A stretch of 17,500 bases of DNA from Neocallimastix lanati (nom. inval.) (GCA_016946835.1 JACVTC010000005.1:365001-382500); one strand, 5' to 3'; positions 1-16,000 are shown, numbered from the stretch's first letter. A program made the numbers and translations. The notes: generated by a model not told the origin, from the letters alone.

Positions 1-105
1 TTCAGAATGTTAATTCAAAACCTAATCCTGAATAAGAATACCCTTTTTAAAATCTAAAAGGAAAAAACTTATCATTTGAAGGTTGAGATTTCGTTCGTTG
101 CCTAC

Positions 106-139
<34 letters not shown>

Positions 140-630
140 CTCGGAATTTATTTTTAACACTTTACTTTGAATGATTACTTTTTATTTCACATTAACTATT
201 TTAAAAATTATTATATTCAACTTTTACAAATAAATTTTTTTTTTCTTTTTTTTTTTTTTTTTTTTATTAATCTTATGTGTGTGTATATTTTTTATTATTC
301 ATTTATTAAATACATATATATATATATATATTTTAAATAAAAAAAAAAGTTAAATTCGCAATAATTGCAGTAATAAAAAAAATATCCAATAATGAAAAAA
401 AAAAAACAGTTTCCCCAGCTTTATTTTCTAAATCAATAAGTCATATAGAAATTTTTTTTTTTTTGATTATCGTTTAAATAAACAGATTATCATTTAACAG
501 TTTATTAATAAGTATGAATATGAAAAAAACTTATATAAGAAATACCAGATGTAATTAGAAAATAGGGTAAATTTAATTATGAAAACAAAATTAATTTAAA
601 ATAATTATATATATATATATATATATATAG
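1..630. other. AT-rich spacer, possible edge of a neighbouring gene at 1-110
   Basis: The first 110 bases are clearly less AT-biased than the rest of the spacer and may be the end of a gene lying to the left. On the plus strand one frame reads a hydrophilic tail ending at a TAA at 33-35, and another stays open to a TAA at 55-57. On the minus strand short open stretches also exist. None can be chosen from this fragment. From 111 on the sequence is poly(T), poly(A) and TA-dinucleotide runs. A small imperfect duplication around GATTATC(G/A)TTTAA sits at about 465-497. No RNA gene or coding region is visible. Confidence 0.5.
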
Positions 631-632
631 TT

Positions 633-1228
633 TATATGAATGAAGATTTTATTTTCAAAACTGTAATTATCAATAAAAATGAAAATATGGAATTGATACA
701 AGGAACTGGAGAATTAATAAAATAAATAAAAATTTATTTATCTAATTTTTATTTGATACTCCACTAGAAAATGGTAATTTTGATGGAGATAAAGTTATTA
801 TTACCGAATTTCCAAAAAAAAAAAAAAAAAAAAAAAACCCTTGTAATAAGATAAGTAATTATGAATATTTTTTATCTTGTTCTAATATTTTAAATGAATT
901 ATCTAGATAATTCATATGATATCAAAAAAAATTAAAAAAAAAAAAGAAAGAAAGAAAAATAATGGTTATTAATTAAAATTAATCAAAGTATTTCACTGGA
1001 TTGAAATATAGGAAGAATAATAAATATTTTATTTGATTAATTTGAATGAAGTATTTTTAACTTTGATGAATTACCATATTTCTTCCTGAAATATAATATG
1101 AATATAAATATATATTCTTATAAATAAATAATGCAATATAAAACTTTAATTATAACTATTTTAAAATAATTAAAAATACCTAAAGATGAAATTATTAACT
1201 AAAGTTATTTTATTATTATTATTATTAT
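633..1228 (+). pseudogene. Decayed protein-like reading frames, family unknown
   Basis: Three neighbouring stretches read like protein but cannot form one intact gene. Positions 633-719 hold about 28 codons including an ATG at 636, ending in TAA. Positions 746-910 hold 54 codons without an ATG, open across a run of 24 A, with mixed-composition residues on both sides (for example NGNFDGDKVIITEF and NYEYFLSCSNILNELS). Positions 1011-1228 read in one frame as a soluble-looking sequence (SIFNFDELPYFFLKYNMNIN is part of it) broken by TAA, TGA and further TAA codons. The residue mix is more varied than random translation of the surrounding A/T runs. I infer a degraded gene. The hydrophobic and Asn/Ile-rich style recalls the repeat-protein families common in gut fungi, but I cannot name the family. 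An alternative is chance open frames in AT-rich DNA. Confidence 0.3.
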
Positions 1229-1253
1229 TTAAAGTATATTAAATTTTAAAAAG

Positions 1254-1301
1254 TTTTTTTTTTTTTTTTTTTTTTTTTTATTATAATAAATGATACTTTC
1301 G

Positions 1302-1346
<45 letters not shown>
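1254..1346. repeat. T26 and A41 homopolymers forming an inverted repeat
   Basis: A run of 26 T (1254-1279) is followed after 26 bases by a run of 41 A (1306-1346). The two runs are complementary and could pair as a hairpin in single-stranded DNA or RNA. Lengths were counted directly from the sequence. Homopolymers this long are prone to assembly error, so the exact counts are uncertain. Confidence 0.7.
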
Positions 1347-1349
<3 letters not shown>

Positions 1350-1762
1350 TCATTATTTAAAAAACTTTTATCTATTAATAATGAATTAATATTGGACAAT
1401 TAAAAAGTTTAAATACATTATCTTCTAATAATTTTTTTTTATGATACATTCAAAAATTAAGTTTTTATAGGTATATAATCTATTGACAATTACATAGAGT
1501 CATAGAGTTTAAAAATTTTGTATTGTATAAAAAAAGTATTTAAAAAAAAAAAATTTTTTTTATATAATTTTAATAAATTTTTTTTAAGTAATCAATTTCA
1601 TAATTTTATTGAATTAAATATTAATAATGCTTAAAATTCTCCATAAAGTATCATGCGCTTTTGAAATTATATATTAAATATTAATAAATAAAAAATAATG
1701 AAAAATTAATATACTAATATATATATTTTTAACTCGTTTTTGAACTATCTTCTTTTTTTTTT

Positions 1763-1790
1763 TTATTTTATTTTATTTTATTTTATTTTA
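1763..1790. repeat. TTTTA microsatellite
   Basis: A short array of the five-base unit TTTTA, about five copies, follows a T homopolymer. It is simple-sequence DNA with no visible function. Confidence 0.7.
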
Positions 1791-2736
1791 TTATATCCAT
1801 AAAGATAATAAATTATTAATACATATTAATATTTATTTATTTTCTTTTTAATAATATAATTTTATATAAAATTTTGTAGTTTGACATGTGCCAAAATAAG
1901 ATCAATACTATATTTGAAGTTTTATCATAAAAAAAAAAGTTTCAAAATTTAATTTATGATTATTAATATTTTTAAGGATAATATATATATATATTTTTTT
2001 ATAAACTTATTTTAGAGTAGTTTAAATTATCAAAGGAATAATAAATTTTTAATAATTGTTAATATATTGATAATTTAAAAGTCAAAAAGACTTTATAAAT
2101 CATAAAAAAAAAAATTTTTTTTTTTTTTAATTTACTTCTGAAATGGTAAAAAAAAAAAAAAAAAAACTTTAAAATATGGATTATAAATAATTAATAATTT
2201 ATGCACCAGAATGTTTTAATCTTTATTAAATAAATTTATATATTTAAATAAATAGTTGAATAACCAATTAGATAGTTAGATAGATAAATACATAGTTTAA
2301 TAAAAAAATAAGTAAATAAAAAATTTTATATATCACACTTCTTTCTTTTATATATATATATATATAATAAGATAGTTTTTGTTTTAATTTTAAAAATATA
2401 ATTATATCTATTATTTTATTTCGCATTAATAAAACTCATGTTTTGAATTAAAATTTGAAAAATTCATTTAATCATTTAATCATATACAACAATTAATTAA
2501 TTATCAACTTTTTTTTTTTTTAAAAAAAAAAAATTAACATATAATTATTTTATGAACAATTTATACTAATAAGATATTTAAGATATTTAAAAAAAAAAAA
2601 AAAAAAATATTTAGGTGCCATTTTAACTTTATAAATTTTAATTTTAATTTTAATTTTAATTTATATATATATTTTTTTTTTTTTTTTTTTTTGTTATTTA
2701 ATGAATTTTATTAGTTATGGAACTGTCTCATAAACA

Positions 2737-2756
2737 TGACTATTCCATAATAGTCA
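2737..2756. repeat. Perfect 8-bp inverted repeat
   Basis: TGACTATT at 2737-2744 and AATAGTCA at 2749-2756 are exact reverse complements separated by the four bases CCAT. The stem contains G and C, so it stands out from the surrounding A/T runs. It could be a small hairpin or a protein-binding palindrome. No gene lies next to it. Confidence 0.6.
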
Positions 2757-3188
2757 TTTTGCAAGATTATTTTATATTGATGTCTTTTAATATCTTTTTT
2801 TTATTATTAAACTTCCTATATAATAACGATTTAAACGAATAATTTTTATAAAAAATATAAAAAAATTTTTTTTAAAAAAAAAAATAGAAAATAAAGATAT
2901 CTATTAATTTTTTATAATATTATATTTAATTTTATTAACAAAATCAAATTAAATTTATATGCTGATTTTTATAAATTTCAATTGTAATTTTAGTCTTTTA
3001 ATACTTTTTTTTTTTTTTTTTTTTTTTTAGGATAAAATAATTAATTAAATGGAATCTTTCGATTGTAATAAAACAAATATATATATATATATATATAAAT
3101 TCTTTTATTTATAACATAAAAAATTTTAGGTCATTATTTGATATTTTTTTTATTGTTAAATTAATATAATATATATTTATATTATTTT

Positions 3189-3237
3189 TATAATCATATA
3201 GTTGTAATAGTAAAACTACTACAACTACATGATTGTA
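3189..3237. repeat. Imperfect 49-nt hairpin
   Basis: The core AGTTGTAATAGT (3200-3211) pairs with ACTACTACAACT (3215-3226), 11 of 12 positions, around a three-base AAA loop. Pairing continues outward with one mismatch through TCAT/ATGA and further A-T pairs to about 3189/3237. The right arm, AACTACATGATTGTATTA at 3223-3240, recurs with one change at 3322-3339. This suggests an old local duplication or a small element remnant. Confidence 0.55.
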
Positions 3238-3660
3238 TTATTTCATTTAAAAATAATTTTTTTTTAAAAAAAAAAAAAAATTATATGTATTATTATAATA
3301 AATAACACTTGTTATAACTAAAACTACATAATTGTATTAATTTTATTCATACTTTTTTTTCTTTTTTTTTCTTTTTTTTTTTTTTTTTTTATTATTCTTT
3401 AAAATAATTATTACTATTATAATAAATAATTTTTATTATTACTGAAATTATATTATACAAGACTGTAAAGATTTTATTTATATAATTTTTTTTTCCTATT
3501 TCTTTCTTATTTTTATTGCTATTATATATGATTAATATAATTATATATATATTATTACATTAATATTATTTAATATAATAAATATTATAAATTAAATAAT
3601 GATTTTATTATTATATTATTATTAGCTCAATTACTATATATTAATAATTATTTTTAAATG

Positions 3661-3738
3661 TCAATAGTAATAATAAATAGTATAAATAAATAAATTATAT
3701 CAATAGTAATAAAAAGAAGTATAAATAAATTCTGTCAT
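3661..3738. repeat. Two-copy tandem duplication, 39-bp period
   Basis: The 31-base block starting TCAATAGTAATAA and ending AGTATAAATAAAT at 3661-3691 is repeated at 3700-3730 with about three substitutions. The period is 39 bp. It is spacer DNA with no open frame of note. Confidence 0.6.
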
Positions 3739-3835
3739 TAAATAAATAATTTAATATTTATATAAATAAATAATAAAAAAAAATTTAAATTAAAATATTA
3801 TAATTAAAATTTAACTTTAATTTTTTTTTTTTTTG

Positions 3836-3916
3836 AATTTTTTAAAAAATTTAATATATTTTATTTTATTTTATTTTTTTTTTTTTTTAAATTTTTTAAA
3901 AAATTTAATATATTTT
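3836..3916. repeat. Two-copy direct repeat containing a TTTTTTAAAAAA palindrome
   Basis: A block beginning AATTTTTTAAAAAATT and running on through TAATATATTTT occurs at 3836-3862 and again at 3890-3916, a 54-bp period. Each copy contains the palindrome AATTTTTTAAAAAATT. The copies are separated by T-rich sequence. Confidence 0.6.
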
Positions 3917-4313
3917 TTTTTTTTATTTTAATTTATATTTTTTATTTTATTTTTACTGTTTTCTGTATTACACCAATTATTATTATTTGTTTTTTTTTTT
4001 GTAATTTTTTTTTTTTTAATAAAAAGAATATTTATAATTATTAAATATTTTTGTTTTGTAATTTAGTATAATAACACTTTTTTTTTTTTTTTAATAATAT
4101 ATAATTTATTTTTAATAATAATAATTAATAGAAATAAAATATAGAAAAATTATATTATAAATTGTATTTTTTATTAATTTATTTACTAAATATTTTTTAA
4201 TTAACATATTTCTTTCGTTATCAAAGTATTATTTTATTTTAAATAAATTAAATTAATTTATAATTTTATATATATATATACATATAATTTTTTATTGTAC
4301 ATATATATTTTAG

Positions 4314-4486
4314 ATAAAGATATAAATATAAATATATTAAAGGAATTAACATATAAAAAGGTTCAAGTTATATCTTTGCTTCATGAAATAATATTTATAA
4401 AAATGATGAAAAATACAGTAACATTTTCAAGTATAAATATCAATTTAATATATCTTTTAATAATAAAGTGTATTGTACTATATTAA
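4314..4486 (+). other. Exon-like open stretch, possible remnant exon
   Basis: A stop-free frame of about 57 codons follows a TTTTAG that could serve as a splice acceptor at 4313. It ends in TAA at 4484-4486. The composition is richer than the flanking A/T runs, with Lys, Glu, Val, His, Met and Cys residues (LTYKKVQVISLLHEIIFIKM is typical). There is no convincing start codon, homology or partner exon. It may be an exon of a small or decayed gene, or chance. Confidence 0.2.
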
Positions 4487-4663
4487 TATATATTACATTT
4501 AAAAAAAAATACAGCATCTTGTTAAATTATATATTATCAATACTTTAAACAAAAAAAAAAAAAAAAGAAATTATAGACGTCTAGTTGTAAAAATAGAGAA
4601 ATTAATATATATATATATAAACGTTAAAGAAAAGCCGTCATAGTTTAGTTTTGCATTACATTT

Positions 4664-4702
<39 letters not shown>

Positions 4703-4806
4703 TTCTAAAATCAGATAAAATATAAAATATTTTTTTTAAAAAAAATATTTATGTAAATATATATAAATATTTAAAATAAATTCTTATATATATATATCTA
4801 TAAAAA
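4487..4806. other. Spacer with a less AT-biased island
   Basis: Between poly(A) runs, positions 4566-4660 have unusually many G and C bases for this spacer, including AGACGTCT and GCCGTCAT. This is followed by T10 at 4661-4670 and A30 at 4671-4700, then TA-rich sequence. Such an island could be a regulatory segment or the trace of a lost gene. Nothing in it reads as coding or as a tRNA. Confidence 0.4.
4574..4583. promoter_or_regulatory. 10-bp palindrome with ACGT core
   Basis: TAGACGTCTA is a perfect palindrome with the ACGT core bound by bZIP-type factors in many fungi. It is isolated, and no transcription start or target gene can be assigned. The nearest downstream reading frames are weak (4807, 4976), and the cyclin gene starts about 940 bp away. 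Confidence 0.2.
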
Positions 4807-4826
4807 ATGGAAAAAAAATCTAAAAG
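4807..4826 (+). other. Possible short first exon (ATG followed by a GTAATA donor)
   Basis: ATG GAA AAA AAA TCT AAA AG is followed directly by GTAATA, the donor type used by the two real genes here, and has an A at -3. Tested acceptors downstream (4975, 4985, 5512) run into stops or the wrong frame, so no partner exon was found. It may be chance. Confidence 0.15.
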
Positions 4827-4925
4827 GTAATATATATATTTTTAAAAATATTAAATATTATCAATGTTAAAGTTATTAATTTTTCATTTTATTCATATTT
4901 ATATTTGAATATATTATAATGTGTA

Positions 4926-4956
<31 letters not shown>

Positions 4957-4975
4957 TTTTTATAATTTCATTAAG

Positions 4976-5112
4976 ATAAATAAAGTACATTGTTTTAATA
5001 TAATCCCATTTTTTTTATACAATAATTTAAATATAAATTTTAAAAAAAATATTTTATATTATTTTGATACGTATTATAAAAACACGAAAAAGGCATACAT
5101 TTTATTTTTTAT

Positions 5113-5144
<32 letters not shown>

Positions 5145-5230
5145 CTGTAATTATTATTTTTAAAAAGCATTCCAATAAGAAAAGAAAGAAAAAAAAAAAA
5201 AAAAAAAATCAAGTTCCTCGTTACACTTGA
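4976..5230 (+). other. Weak open stretch with Phe-run and Lys-rich tail
   Basis: An open frame follows an AAG at 4973-4975 and ends with TGA at 5228-5230. It would encode a mixed N-terminal part (NKVHCFNIIPFFLYNNLNIN is included), a hydrophobic stretch made mostly of Phe from a T homopolymer, and a Lys-rich end from an A homopolymer finishing QVPRYT. The ends are not low complexity, so a small membrane protein or decayed gene is possible. No start site, homolog or splice partner is evident. The minus strand also has short open frames. I do not claim a gene. Confidence 0.15.
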
Positions 5231-5527
5231 AAAATTAAAAAGTTTTAATGTTATTCAACATAATAATATTATATAAAATACTTTTTTTTTTTTTTTTTTT
5301 ATTATAATATATATAATTTTTATATATTATTATTATTATTATAATCTTTTTAAACAATATTTATGAAACAGTATTAACAATTTTATCATAACTAGATATA
5401 TATTATTTTTGGAATACTCAATACATTTAATTATCAATTATTACTTCTCATACTAATTTGAAATAATTGATAAAGCTTTATTATTATTATTATTTTTTTT
5501 TTTTTTTCTGAGTATATTCCACATACG
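5231..5527 (+). promoter_or_regulatory. Upstream region of the cyclin gene
   Basis: About 300 bp lie before the chosen ATG. They contain T20 at 5282-5301, TTA microsatellite runs and a T-rich stretch just before the start. Poly(dA:dT) tracts of this kind are common nucleosome-poor promoter elements in fungi. A CTGAG preceded by a long T run (5508-5512) also resembles a splice acceptor, so an intron in the 5' untranslated region is possible. No TATA box can be distinguished from the background. Confidence 0.3.
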
Positions 5528-10729
<5,202 letters not shown>

Positions 10730-10911
10730 TTATAATAAAATCAACAATGATTAACAACTTTAATAATATAATAGCAATAATAGAAAAAAAAATAATATTT
10801 TTTTTTATCAGTTTAAAAAAAAAAAATTCATATAATTGTAAATAAAATATAATACAATCATATATATCATAATAATATATCATTAAAATAAAAATAAAAG
10901 AAATAAAAAAA

Positions 10912-10949
<38 letters not shown>

Positions 10950-11070
10950 ATTTTTTGAATTTATATTTACATAAACTAAAATATTAATTAAAATAAATAT
11001 AATTTACATATATACTGTTCATATATATTAAATTATAAAATTATTTAGTAAAAATTTAATCTGTGATTAG

Positions 11071-11104
<34 letters not shown>

Positions 11105-12603
11105 TTTATCATCTTATATGTAAAAACTGCATTTATATTTAACAAATAATATATAATTTCTCAAATATTTAAAAAAAAATTATAATATATTTATATATAT
11201 ATTTATATATATATATTTATTTATATATTTTTATTTAAATATATTTATTTATTTATTTATATATTTTATTAGAAATAAGTTTTAGTTTCTCTATTCATTA
11301 AAATAACGTAAAACATTTAAAAAGTAATTCGTCTGTAATTAATAGTTAATTAAATTTAAATAATTTTTCCAATTTTTATATATGTTTTTTAACATCCTTA
11401 AAAAAAAAAAAAGGTTTACAATTATAAATACTTTTTAATATTGCAGATAAATTGATGATAAATATAATATAAATATAAAAATATAATTATTATTATTATT
11501 ATTAACATTTAAGATGTTATCTTTTTTTCCAATATGTTGTTTTATTAAAAAATGAAATAATACATGCTTATTGTTATGATTATGAACAAGCTTTAATAAT
11601 ATTTTTTTTTTGTTTTGTTTTGTTTTTATTTTATTATTTATATTAATAATCAAAAATTTTATTTTAAAACTATTGGCTAATAAAATCTTATTTCTTAATT
11701 TTATAAAAAGAATATTAGATGTACAATATATGAATTTATATATAAAAAATACATTTTTATGAATCTTATTATTATTATTTAATATTTAATATTTATTATT
11801 TATTATTCAATTATTCAATTATTCAATTATTTATTATTACTTATTTATTATTTATTATTTATTATATATTATTTATTATTTATTATTTATTATTTATTAT
11901 TTATTATTTATTGTTTATCTTTCATAATTTATAGATTCTCCAATTTCTGATTAATCATTTTTTAATAAAAATAATAATATATAAAAAAAAAAAAAAAAAA
12001 ATAGTAAATAAAAAATAAATGTTAAAATAATAAAATAAAAAAAATAAATAAAAAAATAATTATTTTATATTAACAATAAAATAATTATAATATTAATAGC
12101 AATCAAAAATAAAATAAAAAAAAAAAAAAAAAAAAACAATTTTATATTTGAATAATAATCATAATAATGAAAAAATAACAAATACAAAAAAATATTTACA
12201 AGTAGAAACAGATATTTCATTTAAATAACAAAGTGTAAAAATATAATCAAAATTTATTATAGTAAAAATAAAAACTAAAAAAGGAAAATAAAAAAAAAAA
12301 TAGCAAAAGCAAAACTCAAAAACAAATATTATATTTATTACCAAGCTTTTAATAATATAAAATAATATCAGTAAATATAATAATATAAATAATAATAATA
12401 ATAATGATTATTTTTTTTTTATTTTTTTTTTTTTTATATAATTAAATAATTAATGGGATATTTTTATAAAATTTAATAATATATATATACATAAGGAACA
12501 AAGTCAAACAATAAATAAAAAAAATCAAATATAAATTCTTTAACAATTTATTTTTATAAATTAATAATATATAATAATTTACGCATATACTATTATATTA
12601 AAA
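10730..12603. other. AT-rich spacer between the cyclin and transporter genes
   Basis: About 1.9 kb without a supportable gene. The part after the cyclin stop should contain its 3' untranslated region and polyadenylation site, but AATAAA-like sequences are too frequent to pick one. It holds an A11-T33 junction at 10905-10948, an A33 or longer run ending at 11101, a (ATTCAATT)3 array at 11805-11828 and the 7-bp array described separately. Minus-strand open frames of about 60-70 codons exist (11435-11653, 12159-12344) but are Asn/Lys or Phe/Ile low complexity. The right part should contain the transporter promoter. Confidence 0.6.
11834..11917. repeat. 12-copy heptanucleotide array, consensus TTATTTA
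   Basis: Twelve consecutive 7-bp units: TTATTAC, three TTATTTA, TTATATA, six TTATTTA and TTGTTTA. The odd period (7) separates it from the TTA trinucleotide arrays nearby. It is preceded by three exact copies of the 8-bp unit ATTCAATT at 11805-11828. There is no G-rich strand, so it is not telomere-like. It probably arose by slippage. Confidence 0.85.
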
Positions 12604-12606
12604 ATG
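12604..12606 (+). other. Tentative ATG-only first exon
   Basis: The exon at 12861 has no in-frame ATG and begins right after a TAG that fits a splice acceptor, so the start codon must lie upstream. AAAATG at 12601-12606 has A at -3 and is followed at once by GTAATC. Joining ATG to 12861 gives M-F-S-Y-T-N-F-K-I-F-R-A in frame. Against it, an earlier AG at 12684-12685 would have to be skipped. Confidence 0.4.
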
Positions 12607-13029
12607 GTAATCTCCTTTATATAATTATTATCCTAATTATTATGAAATTTATCAATTATACCTTTAATTTCAATAAATTTCATAGTATTATCAATTAATA
12701 TATTTTTAATTAATTAATATATTTTTAATTATAAAATTATAAATTTAAAATTTTAAATTACTTATTTTTTTTTTTTTTTATTTCTATATTTTTAATTTTT
12801 TAATATTAAAATTTATATTTATTAATGTCATTTCTATAATTTTATTATTTATATTATTAGTTTTCATATACCAATTTCAAAATATTTCGTGCATTTTTAT
12901 GGAAAAATGGGAAAATAAATGGATTTGATTCATTTGTATTCATAATATTAGGTAAATAAAAAATTAACTTTTTTTTTTATTATCATCTTAAATGTTTATG
13001 AAATATATTATTGAATATTTGCAACTAAA

Positions 13030-13062
<33 letters not shown>

Positions 13063-16000
13063 TATTTAAATTTATATATATATATATAATAATTTTTATT
13101 CTTATACTTATATACTATTATTTATTTATGTAATTAAAATCGAATGTAATTAGTACCATTTATATTGTTATTAATACCGAAATTAACGTTTATTGTTGAT
13201 GAAACATCAACGACACAACTATATACACTCAATGGATATGAAATAAACAATTTCTCTGATACATACGAAGAAAGTTTTTTAATTGGATTTGTATTACCCA
13301 AAAATAAGAAATATAAAAATATTCATAATACATTTATAGATTTAGTAATGGATAGTCATATATTTCATGAAATTTCACCGGAAAGTTATATTTATCGTAC
13401 TTATGAAAGTGAAAGTCAATTAGATGATATATATTTTAATTCTACTCGATTTGTATTCGGAATTATTTTTCATAATAGTTTTTTTAACTATACCATTAAA
13501 ATTGATGATGCGTTTATTCCCGCAATTGAAGAAGACCCTATACCATATTATAAACAATTAATATCTCCAGGTGCTTCTAGTAGATCAACTTATGAAGTTT
13601 TTTTCAGCCCTCTTCAAAAAGCTGTAGACGAAGCTATTCTAAAACTAGTTTTAAACAATAAACAATTAAAATATGAAGTTAATCTAGCACAATTAGCTGA
13701 ACCGAAGCATCATTGTGCTACAGAAAAGGCATGGGAATATAATTATACTATAGGTTTACTTATCGGATTATTTCTTTTTATAACAAAAGATATCGTAAAA
13801 TATATTGTGGATGAAAAAGAAAATGGAATTAAAGTATCACTCTCTCTAATGGGTATAAATTCTTCCTATGTGGAATTATCATGGGTTGTGTTATATTGTA
13901 TAAGATTTTTAATATCTATTGTTTTAATTACATTTGTCATTACTTTAATACCAATAAAAGCAAATTCCTTTGATCCAATAATGTTTTTACTTATATTTGG
14001 TGTTTATGGCTTAGGTTGTATTGGTATAGGATATCTTTTTTCAGTATTATTCCAAAACGTAAAACGTGCTTATATATTATATATTACTACTATTATATTT
14101 ATTTTTGTATCATCACAATATATTTTTAGTTTGGATAAAGAGATAAGAATTCTTACCTCTGTAATATTTATACCTGTAAGTGTTATTTCTATTATTGGTG
14201 AAATTAATAAAACGATAGGTATATATAACCATATAAATTATAAAGATTTATTCCATGGAGATATATTTTTATTTTATTGTCTGTTAGTTGGTGCGACACT
14301 TTTATATTACATTATACCCTATGCTTTGGATAAATATATCATGAAAGCAAAACTTGAAAAAGAATATACTAAGGAATATCAACCTATTAAAGTATTAAAC
14401 ATAGAAAGGCCCATTAAAATACCTAAACATGTTGAAGACTTTCAAGGTTATAATAATCTTCCAGTATCTATTAGCATTAATGACTTATCCAAAAAGTTAA
14501 CCTATGCCAATAAAAACCAGATATCAATAGTTGATAATCTAAATATAAAAATTTATGAAGATGAAATATTTGGAATATTTGGAAATGAAAGCTCAGGGAA
14601 AAATGCATTAATGCATATGATGTTAGGAAATATTAAATCTTCAACTGGTGAAATATTATATCATGACAAGAATATATATCAAAATTCAAAAATAAAAAAG
14701 GATATAGGTAATATTAAATATATATATATATATTAATAATTTTTTTTTTTTTTTCTAAAATTATAAATTCTTAATATATTGTTATATTATAAAATTAACT
14801 TTATAATTAATTATTAATATAATATATATTATTTTATTTCAATAATTGTATATATTTATATTTATTATTACATTCAATTAACTAAAAAAAAAAAAAAAAA
14901 AAAAAAAAAATGAAAATAAATAAAAAATTAATTAATTAATTAATTATATATACATATAGGTGTATGTTCAAGGAATCTTAATATTTTTGAAAGCCTAACG
15001 GTTGAACAAAATTTAAAATTTATAAGTAAAGTTTTCAATTGTAAAATAGATATGAATTATATTTTGAAAGAAACATTTTTAACAGAATACAGAAAAACAA
15101 TTGTAGCAAGATTAACAAAAGGTCAAAAAAAATTATTATCCATAGCAATGATATTTATAGGTAATTATAAATATATATTTATCGATGAACCGACAATGGG
15201 TTACGATAAATTTACTAAAAGAAAAATATGGAAATTTATTTCACGTAACAGTAAAGGAAAAACTATAGTATTTTTCACCTCAGATGTTGATGAAGTTGAA
15301 GTTTTAGCAGAACGTAAACTTATAATGCAGAGAGGACAAATAGTATGTCTTGGTACTAATGAATTTATAAAAACTAAATTAATTGATCATTACTTTATAA
15401 ATGTTAAAACTTCATCATTAGAATCAGCAAATGAAGTGATAAAATCAGTGATACCTACGGCTACATTATTAAAACATAATAATAAAAAGAAAGTAATTGA
15501 TATAAATGCAGGTCATTTATGGAAACTACCAACCTCGTATGCTTCCAGCTTTTCAGCATTATGTAAATTATTGAATAAAAAAATTAAATCTGAAGGTGTT
15601 ATTAAAGACTATAATATTTATATGCCAAGTCTTTTAGAGATGTATGATCGTCTTGATGAGGAATTTGAAACGGAATTAATAGAATTTGATAGTAGAGATA
15701 TAAAAAATGAAAAAAATATCTCTAAAGCAATTCCTCATCCTCAACAATTTTCATTACTTTATGAACTTCATCCAATCAAAGTGTTGGCAAAGAATCGAAT
15801 TTTAAATACAATAAAAAGTCATAAATATTGCTTTTGGTCCGTACTTATACCGATTTCTTTAGCAGTTTATTCTTTTGATACTTACGAAGTTAACCGAAAA
15901 AATATCCTAGTTACTCCAGAAATCGTTAAAATTGGTTCAGAAAATTTATATACCAATAATAGATATATTTGGAATTTTGATCCCTATTCTAATATAACCT

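Larger units (their letters stand above)
1229..4293. other. Long AT-rich spacer with homopolymers and small repeats
   Basis: About 3 kb without a supportable gene. It is made of T and A homopolymers (T26 at 1254-1279, A41 at 1306-1346), TA runs, TTTTA and TTA microsatellites, and short stop-filled frames. Small structured elements listed separately lie at 2737-2756, 3189-3237, 3661-3738 and 3836-3916. Short protein-like scraps at 1350-1540 may continue the decayed frames to the left, but all are interrupted by stops. No tRNA-like or rRNA-like sequence was recognised. Confidence 0.6.

Noticed and set aside
3049-3114. Short frame starting MESFDCNKTN after a T26-AG sequence
   Set aside because: It runs into a TA dinucleotide repeat and a stop after about 21 codons, with no donor site or homology.
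10841-10846. AATAAA as the polyadenylation signal of the cyclin gene
   Set aside because: The hexamer is expected many times by chance in DNA this AT-rich, so it cannot be singled out.
13165-14736. A transporter gene starting at TTG 13165 and ending at the stop at 14736, and a second gene starting at 15052
   Set aside because: The conserved N-terminus lies in the upstream exon, and NBD1 continues across an intron from 14707 to 14960. Both stretches are parts of one gene.
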